A stretch of DNA of 64,000 bases from Pseudothermotoga thermarum DSM 5069 (lineage in GTDB: Bacteria; Thermotogota; Thermotogae; Thermotogales; DSM-5069): assembly GCF_000217815.1 (NCBI RefSeq), contig NC_015707.1, forward strand, positions 1,848,014 through 1,912,013. Direction: 5' to 3'. The notes under the pieces are model-generated. The model was not told the origin of the DNA. It made no database searches and saw nothing but the letters and a program-made list of their open reading frames with translations. The position numbers and the translations under genes were made by a program. Shown here piece after piece: positions 52,196 to 61,762 of the stretch (position 1 is its first letter; each line of letters opens with the position of its first letter).

Positions 52196-52609
52196 TCACT
52201 CGAAAACAATATCGTATGTTATTTCAGCTGCCTTTTTCAACATTCCAGCTACGCTGCAGTATTTTTCCTGCGAAAGTGAAACTGCCTTTTCAACCTTGTC
52301 CTTCGGCGGTTCTCCTTTGAATTTGAAGATGTACTTTAAATGGATCTTGGTGTATATCTTTGGATGATCGCTGGCCCTTTCTGCGGAAACTTCAATTTCA
52401 AATTTTTCAACGTCCTTTAGAACTTGCATTTTTTCAAGAATCGAAACAACGTCTATACCGCTACAGCCTGTCAAAGCCGCAAGAACAAGTTCCATCGGTG
52501 TTGCAGCAGCTTGTAAGCCTCCTGATTCTTTTTTGGCATCCATTAAAACCTGTCTTCCGCTGTCGGTGTGAGCCAAAAAAGCCATCTTACCAAGCCATTC
52601 AGTTTTCAC
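52196..52609 (-). CDS. OsmC/YhfA-family protein
   Basis: A 137-residue OsmC-fold protein. [24 protein letters not shown] contains one reactive cysteine and [20 protein letters not shown] the second, the pair used for peroxide reduction in OsmC/Ohr proteins. The spacing and C-terminal EITY fit the YhfA branch. The frame is open from ATG 52642, but GTG 52609 has GGGGGTGATAAT directly upstream and is preferred. It opens the minus-strand run down to comM. Confidence 0.83.
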   Translation of the reverse strand: MKTEWLGKMAFLAHTDSGRQVLMDAKKESGGLQAAATPMELVLAALTGCSGIDVVSILEKMQVLKDVEKFEIEVSAERASDHPKIYTKIHLKYIFKFKGEPPKDKVEKAVSLSQEKYCSVAGMLKKAAEITYDIVFE

Positions 52610-52779
52610 ATTATCACCCCCATCGTTCTTTCTGCCTTTCAACTTAACCTTGTCAAGTTGCTGTTCATTGGTATGTGATAGTGTGACCTTCGCAATCCTT
52701 TCACTTGAATCTCTTCACGATTATTTTAGCGCAATTTTTCGAAGATTTATAGGTACATTGAAAAGCTAAAAACCACATT

Positions 52780-53379
52780 TCAGTCGCTTTCCAAATGGCA
52801 CATATCGTTCAAATACAGAATTCTCGGTTTGCTTGCAACTTGAACAGCTGTGATTGAAGCGTTTTCAAGTTTGAAGTTCACGTGGTTTGGTATTTCAAGT
52901 CCCAAGATCCAGCTTATCAACATACGCAAAGCGATCGCGTGTGAAACGACCACAACTTGGTTGAAATCTTTTGCAACGATTTGCTGAAAAAACTTTATCA
53001 TCCTTGCTTTCACACTTGAAAGAGATTCTACACCGTTTATTTGTGCGTCTGGATTTTTTGACCATTCATCGTGTTCCTTTTTGAAGCGTTTTAAGGTTTC
53101 TTCCATGGTTAAACCATTCCAAAGGTCTATCCGACATTCGATCAAAAGTTCGTCAACTATGGGCTGTAAACCTTTTTCGGATGCTATGATTTTGGCGGTT
53201 TGATAGCTTCTTTTAAGTGGACTTGTGAAAACAGCTTCGATTGGAAGTTTTGAAAACCTTTTTGCAAGCTTTTCTGCTTGCTTTATTCCTTCTTCGTTCA
53301 AAGGTACATCGCTTGTTCCTTGCCACAATCCAAGATCGTTCCAATCGGTTTTTGCGTGTCTCACAAGGTAGATCGTCAT
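52780..53379 (-). CDS. Histidine phosphatase superfamily protein (phosphoglycerate mutase-like)
   Basis: A 199-residue branch-1 histidine phosphatase. The RHG-type motif is LVRHAKTDWND at residues 5-15, with SPLKRSYQTAKII near residue 54, the ECRIDLWNGLTMEE glutamate region near 82 and the second catalytic His in VVVSHAIALRML near 145. Relatives include phosphoglycerate mutase and alpha-ribazole phosphatase. Lying seven bases after pyk in a pfkA-pyk operon favours a glycolytic mutase role, but short members are often general phosphatases. Confidence 0.82.
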   Translation of the reverse strand: MTIYLVRHAKTDWNDLGLWQGTSDVPLNEEGIKQAEKLAKRFSKLPIEAVFTSPLKRSYQTAKIIASEKGLQPIVDELLIECRIDLWNGLTMEETLKRFKKEHDEWSKNPDAQINGVESLSSVKARMIKFFQQIVAKDFNQVVVVSHAIALRMLISWILGLEIPNHVNFKLENASITAVQVASKPRILYLNDMCHLESD

Positions 53380-53385
53380 TCAATA

Positions 53386-54813
53386 TCACTCCACAACATG
53401 GGCTTTTATCAGGTTTGTTGTTCCGGTAACTCCCGCAGGCATTCCGGCAGTTACAACGACCACATCTGAACTTTCCACATATCCAAGTTGCTTTGCCTTT
53501 TCCACGGCTACCGGTATCATCAGATCGACATCCAAAATCTCAGGCATTAGGATTGGAACAACTCCCCAGACTATCGAAAGTTGGTGGTATGTTCTTTCCC
53601 TAGGTGTGGTGGCAAGGATCAAACAGTTTGGTCTGTAATAGGAAACTCTTCTTGCAGTGCTACCTGAAGCTGTTGAGGTTATTATGGCTTTTGCACCTAT
53701 TTCCTGGGCAATTTCAAAACTGCTTTTTGCAATGGCCTGAGACAAGTCGTCGTGAACTTCTTGAAGATGCCTTTGAAGAAGAGAGCTTTTTATTTGCGAT
53801 ACGTGGTTTTCAACGTTTTCTATTATTCTTCTCATGGTTTCAACCGTTTCTATTGGATATTTTCCAACCGCGGTTTCTGCAGTTAAAAGTAGTGCATCTG
53901 CCCCGTCCAAGATTGCGTTTGCGACATCCATAACTTCCGCCCTTGATGGGTATGGATTTTCCATCATCGATTTCAAAATCTCGGTGGCAACGATTGCAGG
54001 TTTCCCAAACGCTGCGGCCGCTTCGATGACCTTTTTTTGAATCACTGGAAGTTCTTCCATAGAGGTTTCAACGGCTAGGTCACCTCTTGCAACGATTATT
54101 CCATCGCTTTCTTTGCAAATTTGATCCAAATCATCCAAAGCTTTTTTCGTTTCGATTTTTGCTAGTATTCCTGTATTTTCATCAAACGAGTTTATGAATT
54201 TTCTCATGTTTCTTATTTCCCTAGAGCTTTTGACAAAAGAAACGCAGAAATAGTCTATTTCATAATTTACGCAAGCTTCAATGATTTCTCTGTCCTGCTT
54301 GGTGGGAACTTCACCCGGCAAGTCGGTCTCTGGGATGTTTACACCATGTCCGTTTTTTATCGACCCGCCGATCATTACCTCGCATTCGATTTTTTTGCCG
54401 ACATTTCTGACCACGTTGAGTCGAATTCTCCCATCGTCTATCAAAACGGGATGACCTGGTTTTAGATATTCGTGGAGATTTTTGTATAAAATCCAAAGAT
54501 CTGCTTCAACGCTTTCCTCCGTTGCGATGATTATTTTTTGTGATTCTTTAACTTCAATTTCTTCTTTTTCGAACAGCTTTACTCTCAACTTCGTTCCAGG
54601 TAAATCCACAAGGATTGCTAAAGGTATGTTCAAATCACTTTTGATTTCTTTCACCCTCAAAACGAGCTCCACAAGCTTTTCAAGCGGATAATGCGCACCG
54701 CTTATTCTTATTGCGTTCACACCAGCTTCTATGAGTTTAACTATCGTTTCAGGTTCTTCTATTTTCGGACCAAGGCTGCAGATGATTTTTGTTCTGTTCA
54801 TGTGCCTTTTCAT
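53386..54813 (-). CDS. pyk: Pyruvate kinase
   Basis: Final glycolytic step, phosphoenolpyruvate to pyruvate with ATP formation. The 475-residue protein has RTKIICSLGPK at the N terminus, DLPGTKLRV, the active-site signature GILAKIETKKALDDLDQI, ARGDLAVE, and the C-terminal VVVTAGMPAGVTGTTNLIK allosteric domain. ATG 54813 has GAGGTGAACTGAT upstream; a second ATG lies four codons on. It follows pfkA by 11 bases. Confidence 0.95.
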   Translation of the reverse strand: MKRHMNRTKIICSLGPKIEEPETIVKLIEAGVNAIRISGAHYPLEKLVELVLRVKEIKSDLNIPLAILVDLPGTKLRVKLFEKEEIEVKESQKIIIATEESVEADLWILYKNLHEYLKPGHPVLIDDGRIRLNVVRNVGKKIECEVMIGGSIKNGHGVNIPETDLPGEVPTKQDREIIEACVNYEIDYFCVSFVKSSREIRNMRKFINSFDENTGILAKIETKKALDDLDQICKESDGIIVARGDLAVETSMEELPVIQKKVIEAAAAFGKPAIVATEILKSMMENPYPSRAEVMDVANAILDGADALLLTAETAVGKYPIETVETMRRIIENVENHVSQIKSSLLQRHLQEVHDDLSQAIAKSSFEIAQEIGAKAIITSTASGSTARRVSYYRPNCLILATTPRERTYHQLSIVWGVVPILMPEILDVDLMIPVAVEKAKQLGYVESSDVVVVTAGMPAGVTGTTNLIKAHVVE

Positions 54814-54824
54814 ATCAGTTCACC

Positions 54825-55784
54825 TCAGGATAGGATCAAAGCCAGATCGTACAAGGATAGGTCAAGCTCCTTTTTTCTGCCTATCACTTTTTCCAAAGAT
54901 ACCCTGACCATTTTTCCCATTTTTAAACCGATCATCACGCATTTTTCTCCGTCCAAGAGCGCTTTCACGGCTTCTGCACCCATTCTTGTGGCAAGAAGCC
55001 TGTCAAAAGCGCTCGGACTACCACCGCGTTGTATATGACCAAGAATAGAAATCCTTGTTTCATAACCTATTTTGTCTTGAAGGTTTTTGGCAACGTTGAT
55101 TGCTCCGCCAGCACCTTCTGCAACAACGATTATGCAGTTTATCTTACCCCTCTTTCTTTCCTCAAGCAATCTCGCCGCCAGTTTATCGTAATCGATCGGT
55201 ATCTCGGGTATAACGGCAGCTTCTGCTCCAGTTGCAATTGCAGCCATCAGCGCTATGTAACCTGATTCTCTTCCCATGACTTCCACGATGAAAGCTCTTT
55301 CGTGAGAAGTGGCAGTGTCTTTCAACTTTTGTATCGCATCAACCACAGTGTTTAAACACGTATCAACACCGACGCACATATCGGTTTCGGCTATGTCGTT
55401 GTCTATTGTTCCTGGTATCCCAACAATCGGTATGCCGTATTCTTCGTGAAGAATTTTTGCGCCTGTTAAACTTCCTTCTCCACCTATTACAACTAGTCCA
55501 TCTATTTTTGCTTTTTTCAGCTGTTCAGCAGCCTTCGCTCTTCCTTCGGGAGTGTAGAATTCACCGCAACGACTTGTTCGAAGAATGGTACCGCCCTTTT
55601 CCGTAATTCCTGCGACGGAAGCAAAAGTCATTTCTTTGAAAGTTCCATCTATCAAACCACAGTATCCCCGCTCTATTCCAACGACTTTTAAACCGCTTCT
55701 TATGCCAACCCGAACGACAGCTCTTATCGCTGCGTTCATTCCAGGCGAATCTCCTCCGCTTGTCAAAACGGCTATTGTTTTCAT
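54825..55784 (-). CDS. pfkA: ATP-dependent 6-phosphofructokinase
   Basis: Phosphorylates fructose 6-phosphate, 319 residues, the standard bacterial length. [12 protein letters not shown] at residues 10-21, the nucleotide loop GGEGSLTGA (with the small residue that marks ATP enzymes) and the catalytic [12 protein letters not shown] are intact; [15 protein letters not shown] and [14 protein letters not shown] follow. ATG 55784 has GGGAGGTACAAAAA upstream; the longer open frame to 55946 is not supported. Distinct from the pyrophosphate-dependent enzyme at 61763. Confidence 0.95.
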   Translation of the reverse strand: MKTIAVLTSGGDSPGMNAAIRAVVRVGIRSGLKVVGIERGYCGLIDGTFKEMTFASVAGITEKGGTILRTSRCGEFYTPEGRAKAAEQLKKAKIDGLVVIGGEGSLTGAKILHEEYGIPIVGIPGTIDNDIAETDMCVGVDTCLNTVVDAIQKLKDTATSHERAFIVEVMGRESGYIALMAAIATGAEAAVIPEIPIDYDKLAARLLEERKRGKINCIIVVAEGAGGAINVAKNLQDKIGYETRISILGHIQRGGSPSAFDRLLATRMGAEAVKALLDGEKCVMIGLKMGKMVRVSLEKVIGRKKELDLSLYDLALILS

Positions 55785-55845
55785 TTTTTGTACCTCCCTG
55801 TTGTAGAATATTGCTGGAAAGATTATACAACGGGAGATGGGTACG

Positions 55846-56073
55846 TTGTGGAAAATCCTTTTTGAACAGATCGATTTTACAACCGCAAATTTGATCAAAG
55901 CACTTCTTGAGGACAACGGTGTAGAAGTGGTGATTAAATCTGCCAAGGAGTTTGATCCTGTTATCTTCGGTCAAGGTGGTATGGTTCAAATACTTGTCAA
56001 GGAAGAAGATTTTGAGAAAGCACAGCAATTGTTGAAGGAGGCGCAAGCTGATGAACAAAACTCCTCTTTATGA
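55846..56073 (+). CDS. DUF2007-type small protein
   Basis: 75 residues (78 if ATG 55837 is used; that ATG abuts the ribosome site CGGGAG, so TTG 55846 is preferred). [28 protein letters not shown] and [20 protein letters not shown] give the ACT-like beta-alpha-beta-beta-alpha-beta pattern of DUF2007, labelled putative signal-transducing. Function is unknown. It overlaps gcvT by 23 bases and therefore leads the glycine cleavage operon. Confidence 0.72.
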   Translation: MWKILFEQIDFTTANLIKALLEDNGVEVVIKSAKEFDPVIFGQGGMVQILVKEEDFEKAQQLLKEAQADEQNSSL

Positions 56074-57139
56074 AAGCCATCTTTCTTTGGGTGCGAAAAT
56101 GGTTGATTTTGCAGGATGGCTCATGCCTTTGCAATACGAAGGCATAACTGCCGAGGTTATGGCTGTTAGAAGAAATGTGGCTGTGTTTGATGTTTCACAC
56201 ATGGGTGAGATAATCGTTGAAGGAGAGGATACCGCGAAGTTTTTGGACCACATTTTGACCAACAATTTTTCCACTCTAAAGGTTGGACAGGTAGTGTATT
56301 CAGTTATGTGCAATCAAAACGGTGGAATAATCGACGATTTGCTTGCTTACAGGCTTGGTGAAAACAAAGCGATGTTGGTTGTCAACGCGGCAAACACAAA
56401 GAAAGATTACGAGTGGATTGTTCAAAATGCCAAAAATTTCAAAGTTACTGTGAAAGATGAAAGCTTTTCCTTCGGACTGATCGCCGTTCAAGGACCAACT
56501 TCTGAGAGTTTTCTTTCAAAATACCTGCCAGATCTTTCGACTTTGGGATATTACAGCTTTGCAAGTTACGTGCTGTTTGGTAAAAATTGTCTTGTTTCAA
56601 GAACTGGTTATACTGGAGAAGACGGTTTTGAAATTTACTGCAAGTGGGAAGAAACTCCTTTCATTTGGGAACAGCTTCTTGATCGAGGAAAAGAATTTGG
56701 CATAAAGCCAGCAGGACTGGGTGCAAGGGATGTCTGCCGGCTTGAAGCTTCTTACATGCTGTATGGAAACGATATCGACGAAACAGTTACGCCTTTGGAG
56801 GCTGGACTTGGGTGGACCGTAAAGTTTGAAAAGGATTTCATTGGCAAGGAAAGTTTGCTCAAGCAGAAAGAAAATGGTGTGAAAAGAAGAATAAGGGGTT
56901 TGAAACTTGATGGTAGAAGGATTGCAAGACATGGTATGAAAGTTTACAAGGACGGTGTGGAGATAGGTTACATCACAAGCGGAACTTTTTCACCAACCTT
57001 GGAAGAATCCATAGCGTTTGGAATGCTTTACGGGGATTTGAAGGTTGGAGATGAGGTTCAGGTTGATGTAAGAGGAAGTATGGTTTTGGCTAAAATAGTT
57101 AAGCTACCATTCTATCGAGGAACGGTGAAAAGTCGCTAG
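56051..57139 (+). CDS. gcvT: Glycine cleavage system T protein (aminomethyltransferase)
   Basis: Transfers the methylene group of lipoyl-bound aminomethyl to tetrahydrofolate, releasing ammonia. The 362-residue protein shows [52 protein letters not shown] and GLGARDVCRLEA in the normal order, and ends with the FYRGTVKSR barrel tail. ATG 56051 has GGAGGCGCAAGCTG upstream. Confidence 0.95.
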   Translation: MNKTPLYESHLSLGAKMVDFAGWLMPLQYEGITAEVMAVRRNVAVFDVSHMGEIIVEGEDTAKFLDHILTNNFSTLKVGQVVYSVMCNQNGGIIDDLLAYRLGENKAMLVVNAANTKKDYEWIVQNAKNFKVTVKDESFSFGLIAVQGPTSESFLSKYLPDLSTLGYYSFASYVLFGKNCLVSRTGYTGEDGFEIYCKWEETPFIWEQLLDRGKEFGIKPAGLGARDVCRLEASYMLYGNDIDETVTPLEAGLGWTVKFEKDFIGKESLLKQKENGVKRRIRGLKLDGRRIARHGMKVYKDGVEIGYITSGTFSPTLEESIAFGMLYGDLKVGDEVQVDVRGSMVLAKIVKLPFYRGTVKSR

Positions 57140-57152
57140 GGAGGTGTTTGAA

Positions 57153-57524
57153 GTGAAGAAATTTGCAAAAACTCACGAATGGATTGAAGTCAGTGGAAAT
57201 ATTGCCACGGTGGGTATTTCTGTGTATGCCCAAGAAAAACTTGGAGACGTTGTTTACGTTGATCTTCCAAAAGTAGGAAAAGAGGTGAAAAAAGGAGAAG
57301 TTGTTTTGACGATCGAATCGGTAAAAGCCGCAGGAGAAGTTTATGCACCTGTCAGTGGAAAGATCGTTGAGGTCAACGAAAAGCTCAACAACCAGCCTGA
57401 ACTGATAAACAAAGACGCGGAAGGTGAAGGTTGGATCGTCAAAATAGAAATGACAAATCCCGCAGAATTGAGCGATTTGATGGATGAGGCTTCTTACAGA
57501 AAATTCTGTGAGGAGGAAGGTTGA
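57153..57524 (+). CDS. gcvH: Glycine cleavage system H protein
   Basis: Lipoyl carrier of the glycine cleavage system, 123 residues. KTHEWIEVSGN starts the domain and the lipoylated lysine lies in TIESVKAAGEVYAPVSG near residue 60. A GTG at 57144 is in frame but is part of the GGGAGGTG ribosome site, so GTG 57153 is taken. Its stop overlaps gcvPA. Confidence 0.95.
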   Translation: MKKFAKTHEWIEVSGNIATVGISVYAQEKLGDVVYVDLPKVGKEVKKGEVVLTIESVKAAGEVYAPVSGKIVEVNEKLNNQPELINKDAEGEGWIVKIEMTNPAELSDLMDEASYRKFCEEEG

Positions 57525-58855
57525 TGTATCCTTACATTCCTCACACCGAGGAAGATATAAAAAAGATGCTTGAAACGATTGGTGTTGATTCTATCGAAGA
57601 GCTTTATTTAGACGTTCCAAAGACTGTTTCGAAGCTTAATCTTCCTGAGGGTAAAGATGAATTTTCTGTTTATCGAATCTTAAAGCAAATGGCATCTTCG
57701 AACAAAGTCGTTGAGAAAGAGAAAATTTTCCTTGGAGCAGGGATTTATGCTCATCACATTCCACAAGTGGTGAAGGCTCTTGCAAGCCGGCCAGAGTTTG
57801 TAACTGCTTACACTCCTTATCAAGCCGAAGTATCCCAAGGAACTCTTCAAGCTTTGTTTGAGTACCAAACGATGATTTGTGAATTAACTGGGATGGAAGT
57901 CGCCAATTCTTCGATGTACGACGGAGCGAGCGCTTTGGCCGAAGCAGTTTTGATGGCTCACAGGATAAACTCAAAGTCAAAGGTTTTGATAAGCGAAGCT
58001 GTTCATCCAGAATACGTGCAAACTTGTCGAACTTATGCTTCGGCTCAAAATATATTCTTTGAAATGATTCCAGTTGATGAAACCGGAATGACAAGTGTTG
58101 AAGCGCTAAAGCAAAAAGTTGACGAAGACACCTGTGCTGTCGTTGTTCAATATCCAAACTTCTTTGGCGTGATAGAGGATTTAAAGGTTATAAAGGACGC
58201 AATAAAAGATGCGGTTTTCATTGTTGTTGCAGAACCAATTTCTCTTGCGATCCTTGAGCCACCAGGAAGTTTTGGGGCAGACATAGTGGTTGGAGATGGC
58301 CAACCTTTGGGGATAGAGATGAACTACGGTGGACCAACCGTTGGATTTTTTGCAACGCTTGAAAAGCATGTCAGAAAGATGCCAGGTAGGATAATCGGTC
58401 AGACCAAGGACTTAGAAGGAAAAACAGGTTATGTGATGATCCTTCAAGCCAGAGAACAACACATAAGAAGGGAAAAGGCTACTTCAAACATCTGCACCAA
58501 CCATGCGTTGATGGCTCTCACCAATGCGATTTACATGAGTGTTCTTGGTCCTGAGGGATTGAAAGAAGTGGCTAAAAGATGTTATACCAACGCTCATTAC
58601 TTGGCAGAAAAGTTTGAAAAAATTGGTTTGAAAAGAGTTTTCAATGGAGAGTTTTTCAACGAATTTGTTGTGAGAGTTTCAAACGATTACGAAGCCAAGT
58701 GGAGAAAGATTTTCGAAAAAGGTTTTCTTGGTCCTCTCCCACTTGGCTGGTACTTTGAGAAATTCAAAGATTGCGCACTTGCCTGTGCCACTGAGGTGAA
58801 CACAAAAGATTCCATGGATGAATTTGTCGAGGTTTTGGAGAGTGATCTATCATGA
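57524..58855 (+). CDS. gcvPA: Glycine dehydrogenase (decarboxylating) subunit 1
   Basis: N-terminal half of the split P protein, 443 residues, with fold-type I features but no PLP lysine. [15 protein letters not shown] opens the protein; [44 protein letters not shown] and [35 protein letters not shown]-type segments follow the family. ATG 57524 is preceded by GAGGAGGAAGG and shares a base with the gcvH stop. Confidence 0.95.
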   Translation: MYPYIPHTEEDIKKMLETIGVDSIEELYLDVPKTVSKLNLPEGKDEFSVYRILKQMASSNKVVEKEKIFLGAGIYAHHIPQVVKALASRPEFVTAYTPYQAEVSQGTLQALFEYQTMICELTGMEVANSSMYDGASALAEAVLMAHRINSKSKVLISEAVHPEYVQTCRTYASAQNIFFEMIPVDETGMTSVEALKQKVDEDTCAVVVQYPNFFGVIEDLKVIKDAIKDAVFIVVAEPISLAILEPPGSFGADIVVGDGQPLGIEMNYGGPTVGFFATLEKHVRKMPGRIIGQTKDLEGKTGYVMILQAREQHIRREKATSNICTNHALMALTNAIYMSVLGPEGLKEVAKRCYTNAHYLAEKFEKIGLKRVFNGEFFNEFVVRVSNDYEAKWRKIFEKGFLGPLPLGWYFEKFKDCALACATEVNTKDSMDEFVEVLESDLS

Positions 58856-60288
58856 CCATCTTTGAAAAATCCGCTCCAGGTAGAAAGGCTTTCAAACTTC
58901 CAAAAAATGACCTTGAAGAGGTTGAAATCAAAATTCCAGAGCATTTGAAAAGAAAGAAACCCTTAATGCTTCCAGAAGTTTCCGAGCCAGAAGTGGTTAG
59001 ACATTACACGAATTTGGCTTACAAAAATTATTCGGTTGACAAAGGGTTTTATCCACTTGGTTCGTGCACCATGAAGTACAATCCAAAACTCAACGAAGCT
59101 GTGGTAGCGTTTGAGGGATTTTATGGAATACATCCTTACCAGCCATGGGAAAGTACGCAAGGCGCTTTGAAGTTGATGTACGAACTTAAAGAGTACCTTT
59201 GCGAGATAACTGGAATGGACGATATGACTTTGCAGCCAGCTGCAGGAGCACATGGAGAACTTGTTGGAATGCTCATAGCAAGAGCTTACCATTTGTCAAA
59301 AGGGGATGTTAAAAGACGCATCGCCTTGGTCCCTGATTCAGCACATGGAACAAACCCGGCTTCCGCAGCCATGGCTGGTTTTGAAGTCGTTGAGTTGAAA
59401 TCAACGCAAGATGGATTGGTCGACTTGGATGAGCTAAAAAAACACTTAAACGACGAAGTTGCAGTTTTGATGCTCACTAACCCAAACACCTTGGGACTTT
59501 TTGAAAAGGACATTCTTGAAATAGCAAAAATGATACACGATGCAGGAGCGCTTCTTTACTACGACGGAGCTAACCTGAACGCGATAATGGGTAGAACTAG
59601 ACCAGGCGACATGGGTTTTGACATAGTCCATCTAAACCTTCATAAAACCTTCTCAACGCCGCATGGGATGGGAGGACCTGGAAGCGGTCCTGTCGGCGTG
59701 AAAGCTTTCTTGAAAGATTTTCTACCAATACCTGTCATTAGGAAGGATGGAGAAAGGTACTACCTTGACTTCAACGTTCCAAAGACCATAGGAAGAGTTA
59801 GAAGCTTTTACGGTAACTTCTTGGTTATGGTAAAGGCTTACACTTACATTCTTTCGATGGGTAGCGATGGGCTTGAACATGCTTCAAAAATGGCTGTCCT
59901 GAACGCAAATTACCTGAGAAAGCTTGTTTCAAAGTATTTCGACATAGCTTCACCAAGGGTTTGCATGCACGAATTTGTCGTAGATGGAAGTAAGTTTGTC
60001 AAACAAACTGGTGTTAGAATACTTGACGTTGCAAAAAGGCTTTTGGACTATGGAGTTCACGCGCCAACGATTTACTTTCCATTGATAGTTCACGAAGCGA
60101 TGATGGTTGAACCAACGGAAACTGAAAGCAAAGAAACTTTGGACCACTTTGCCGCGGTGTTAGAAAAAATAGTAGAGGAAGCCAAAACCAAACCGGAAGT
60201 TGTCAAAACAGCTCCTCATACTACCCCTGTGAGAAGATTGGACGATGTTAGCGCAACCAAATATCCTGTTTTCAGATACAAAAAGTAA
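58852..60288 (+). CDS. gcvPB: Glycine dehydrogenase (decarboxylating) subunit 2
   Basis: C-terminal half of the split P protein, 478 residues, carrying [37 protein letters not shown] and [14 protein letters not shown] are in place; the Schiff-base lysine is in [17 protein letters not shown] near residue 265. ATG 58852 overlaps gcvPA by ATGA. With gcvT and gcvH this makes the cleavage system complete except for dihydrolipoamide dehydrogenase, which is not in the window. Confidence 0.95.
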   Translation: MTIFEKSAPGRKAFKLPKNDLEEVEIKIPEHLKRKKPLMLPEVSEPEVVRHYTNLAYKNYSVDKGFYPLGSCTMKYNPKLNEAVVAFEGFYGIHPYQPWESTQGALKLMYELKEYLCEITGMDDMTLQPAAGAHGELVGMLIARAYHLSKGDVKRRIALVPDSAHGTNPASAAMAGFEVVELKSTQDGLVDLDELKKHLNDEVAVLMLTNPNTLGLFEKDILEIAKMIHDAGALLYYDGANLNAIMGRTRPGDMGFDIVHLNLHKTFSTPHGMGGPGSGPVGVKAFLKDFLPIPVIRKDGERYYLDFNVPKTIGRVRSFYGNFLVMVKAYTYILSMGSDGLEHASKMAVLNANYLRKLVSKYFDIASPRVCMHEFVVDGSKFVKQTGVRILDVAKRLLDYGVHAPTIYFPLIVHEAMMVEPTETESKETLDHFAAVLEKIVEEAKTKPEVVKTAPHTTPVRRLDDVSATKYPVFRYKK

Positions 60289-60303
60289 CTAATTTTGTCT
60301 GCA

Positions 60304-60331
60304 TCGGGCGCTTTGCGCCCGATTTTGTTTT
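60304..60331 (+). terminator. Intrinsic terminator of the gcv operon
   Basis: TCGGGCGC (60304-60311) pairs with GCGCCCGA (60315-60322), then TTTTGTTTT. Confidence 0.92.
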
Positions 60332-60363
60332 GATGTTTTAGAATCCTTTTGGAGGTATAAAAA

Positions 60364-60999
60364 ATGAAAGCTATCTTGTTTGACTACGATGGAACGTTAG
60401 CTTTAGTTGATGAAGATCAGTTTGCAAAGGCATACTTTGAACGCTTGAAAAATTTTGTTCAAAAAGGGTATTCCGTCAGCATTAGCAGCAAAGACGTGCT
60501 TGATTGCGTTGAACACATAATATCGAATGCGAATGGAAAAACGAATAATTTCTCGAGGTTTTTGAAATGTTTTTCAGCAAGGTTTAAGGTTAGTATAGAT
60601 TGGGAAAAGGTTTTCAACGATTTTTACACGAGTGATGAGTTTGAGAACTTAAAAGTTTTTGTAAAACCAAATTTGAACGTTATCAAAGTGCTTTTGAAAG
60701 CTAAAGAAAGTGGTTTGAAAACTGTGTTGGCCACCAACCCGGTTTTCCCAATGGTTGCCATTAAAAGGCGTTTGAATTGGATTGATTTGGATGAAAAAGA
60801 TTTCGATTTGATAACTGCAATGGAAAACTTTCATTATTGCAAGCCTGACCCGAGGTATTTTTTGCAAATCTGCTTTTTGTTGAACGTTGAACCAAAAGAT
60901 TGCGTCATGGTTGGCAACGATGATTATTTTGACAAAGCTTGTGAAAAAGTAGGGGTTACATTCAAACACGTGTCTGAAATAGAAAAGCTGCAATTTTAA
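60364..60999 (+). CDS. HAD-superfamily hydrolase, subfamily I
   Basis: A 211-residue haloacid-dehalogenase-like phosphatase. Motif I is LFDYDGTLA (residues 5-13), motif II is the threonine/asparagine in TVLATNPVF near 120, motif III is the lysine in YCKPDPRYF near 160 and motif IV is MVGNDDYFDKACE near 180. A helical cap lies between motifs I and II. ATG 60364 follows TGGAGGTATAAAA. Substrate not predictable. It is followed after three or more bases by another HAD-type phosphatase. Confidence 0.83.
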   Translation: MKAILFDYDGTLALVDEDQFAKAYFERLKNFVQKGYSVSISSKDVLDCVEHIISNANGKTNNFSRFLKCFSARFKVSIDWEKVFNDFYTSDEFENLKVFVKPNLNVIKVLLKAKESGLKTVLATNPVFPMVAIKRRLNWIDLDEKDFDLITAMENFHYCKPDPRYFLQICFLLNVEPKDCVMVGNDDYFDKACEKVGVTFKHVSEIEKLQF

Positions 61000-61011
61000 G
61001 AGGTGAAGAAT

Positions 61012-61584
61012 GTGAAGGTTATGATAGACGTGGACGATGTGTTGACAAACTTCAATCGAGCTTTCCTTGAAATAGCAAATAGACTTTTTTCCACTCCAAT
61101 TGATGTTGAAATAACCGTTTGGGAATTTCACAAATGCGTTCCTGGACTTGATTTGGAAAAGGAAATGAAGGTCTGGGAGGAGATAGAGAATACAGAGGAT
61201 TTTTACGAAAAATTGCCGCTTTACGCAAGCCAAGAAGATATACAGATTTTGAAAGATGTCGTGAACAAAAAATTAGCGGAAGTTTATTTGATCACTGCAC
61301 GCTTTCCTGTGAAAGGCAAAAGCGTCGAAGAGCAAACCAAAAATTGGGTTAAAAAGCATATTGGATTGGACTTGCCTGTAATTGTAACTTCGAGCAAAGG
61401 TAAAAAATGTCAGAAACTTGGCATTTCGATAGCTTTGGACGATGCACCACATCATATAAAAGATTTGATAGATCACGGTATACCAACGGTTGTCATGGAT
61501 TGGCCGTACAATAGGTATTTGAACGGTCTTCCAAGGGTAAGATCGCTTAAAGAATTTTTGGAGAAATACCTGTTTAGCGGTTAA
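61012..61584 (+). CDS. 5'(3')-deoxyribonucleotidase-like HAD phosphatase (NT5C family)
   Basis: A 190-residue HAD protein with VMIDVDDVLTNFN as motif I, YLITARFP as motif II and ALDDAPHHIKDL as motif IV. This layout is that of the NT5C/pyrimidine deoxynucleotidase group, which may dephosphorylate dNMPs. The in-frame GTG at 61003 sits inside the GAGGTGAAG ribosome site; GTG 61012 is preferred. Co-directional with the HAD gene 12 bases upstream. Confidence 0.75.
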   Translation: MKVMIDVDDVLTNFNRAFLEIANRLFSTPIDVEITVWEFHKCVPGLDLEKEMKVWEEIENTEDFYEKLPLYASQEDIQILKDVVNKKLAEVYLITARFPVKGKSVEEQTKNWVKKHIGLDLPVIVTSSKGKKCQKLGISIALDDAPHHIKDLIDHGIPTVVMDWPYNRYLNGLPRVRSLKEFLEKYLFSG

Positions 61585-61630
61585 AATTCTGGATTATAAT
61601 AATTTCAAAGCGCCGTGGAAGGGGGTGTAT

Positions 61631-61717
61631 ATGATGGCCTGCGGAAAGAAAGAAAAAAAGGAACAGGCACCACAACCAGAAAAGAAAACAAGCAAGGAAA
61701 AAAAGGAGAAAAAGTGA
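61631..61717 (+). CDS. Putative 28-residue lysine/glutamate-rich micro-protein
   Basis: After a consensus TATAAT at 61595-61600 and the ribosome-site-like GGAAGGGGGTG, ATG 61631 opens a 28-codon frame to TGA 61715-61717, directly followed by a terminator. The peptide begins MMACGKKEKKEQ and continues almost entirely with K, E, P, Q and S residues. It has no membrane segment. Such low-complexity peptides could be real, or the transcript could be a small RNA. The -35 region is weak. No relative is recognised. Confidence 0.42.
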   Translation: MMACGKKEKKEQAPQPEKKTSKEKKEKK

Positions 61718-61724
61718 GTAACCA

Positions 61725-61751
61725 AAAAAGCCCCGGACAATCCGGGGCTTT
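61725..61751. terminator. Bidirectional intrinsic terminator
   Basis: AAGCCCCGGA and TCCGGGGCTT form a 10-bp stem with a three-base loop; the minus strand has a CTTTTTT tail, the plus strand CTTTAAC. It separates the micro-ORF from the convergent phosphofructokinase gene. Confidence 0.88.
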
Positions 61752-61762
61752 AACATATCTAG

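Noticed and set aside
55785-56050. Glycine riboswitch before the gcv operon
   Set aside because: Only about 60 bases separate pfkA from the DUF2007 gene and no tandem aptamer-like structure is present.
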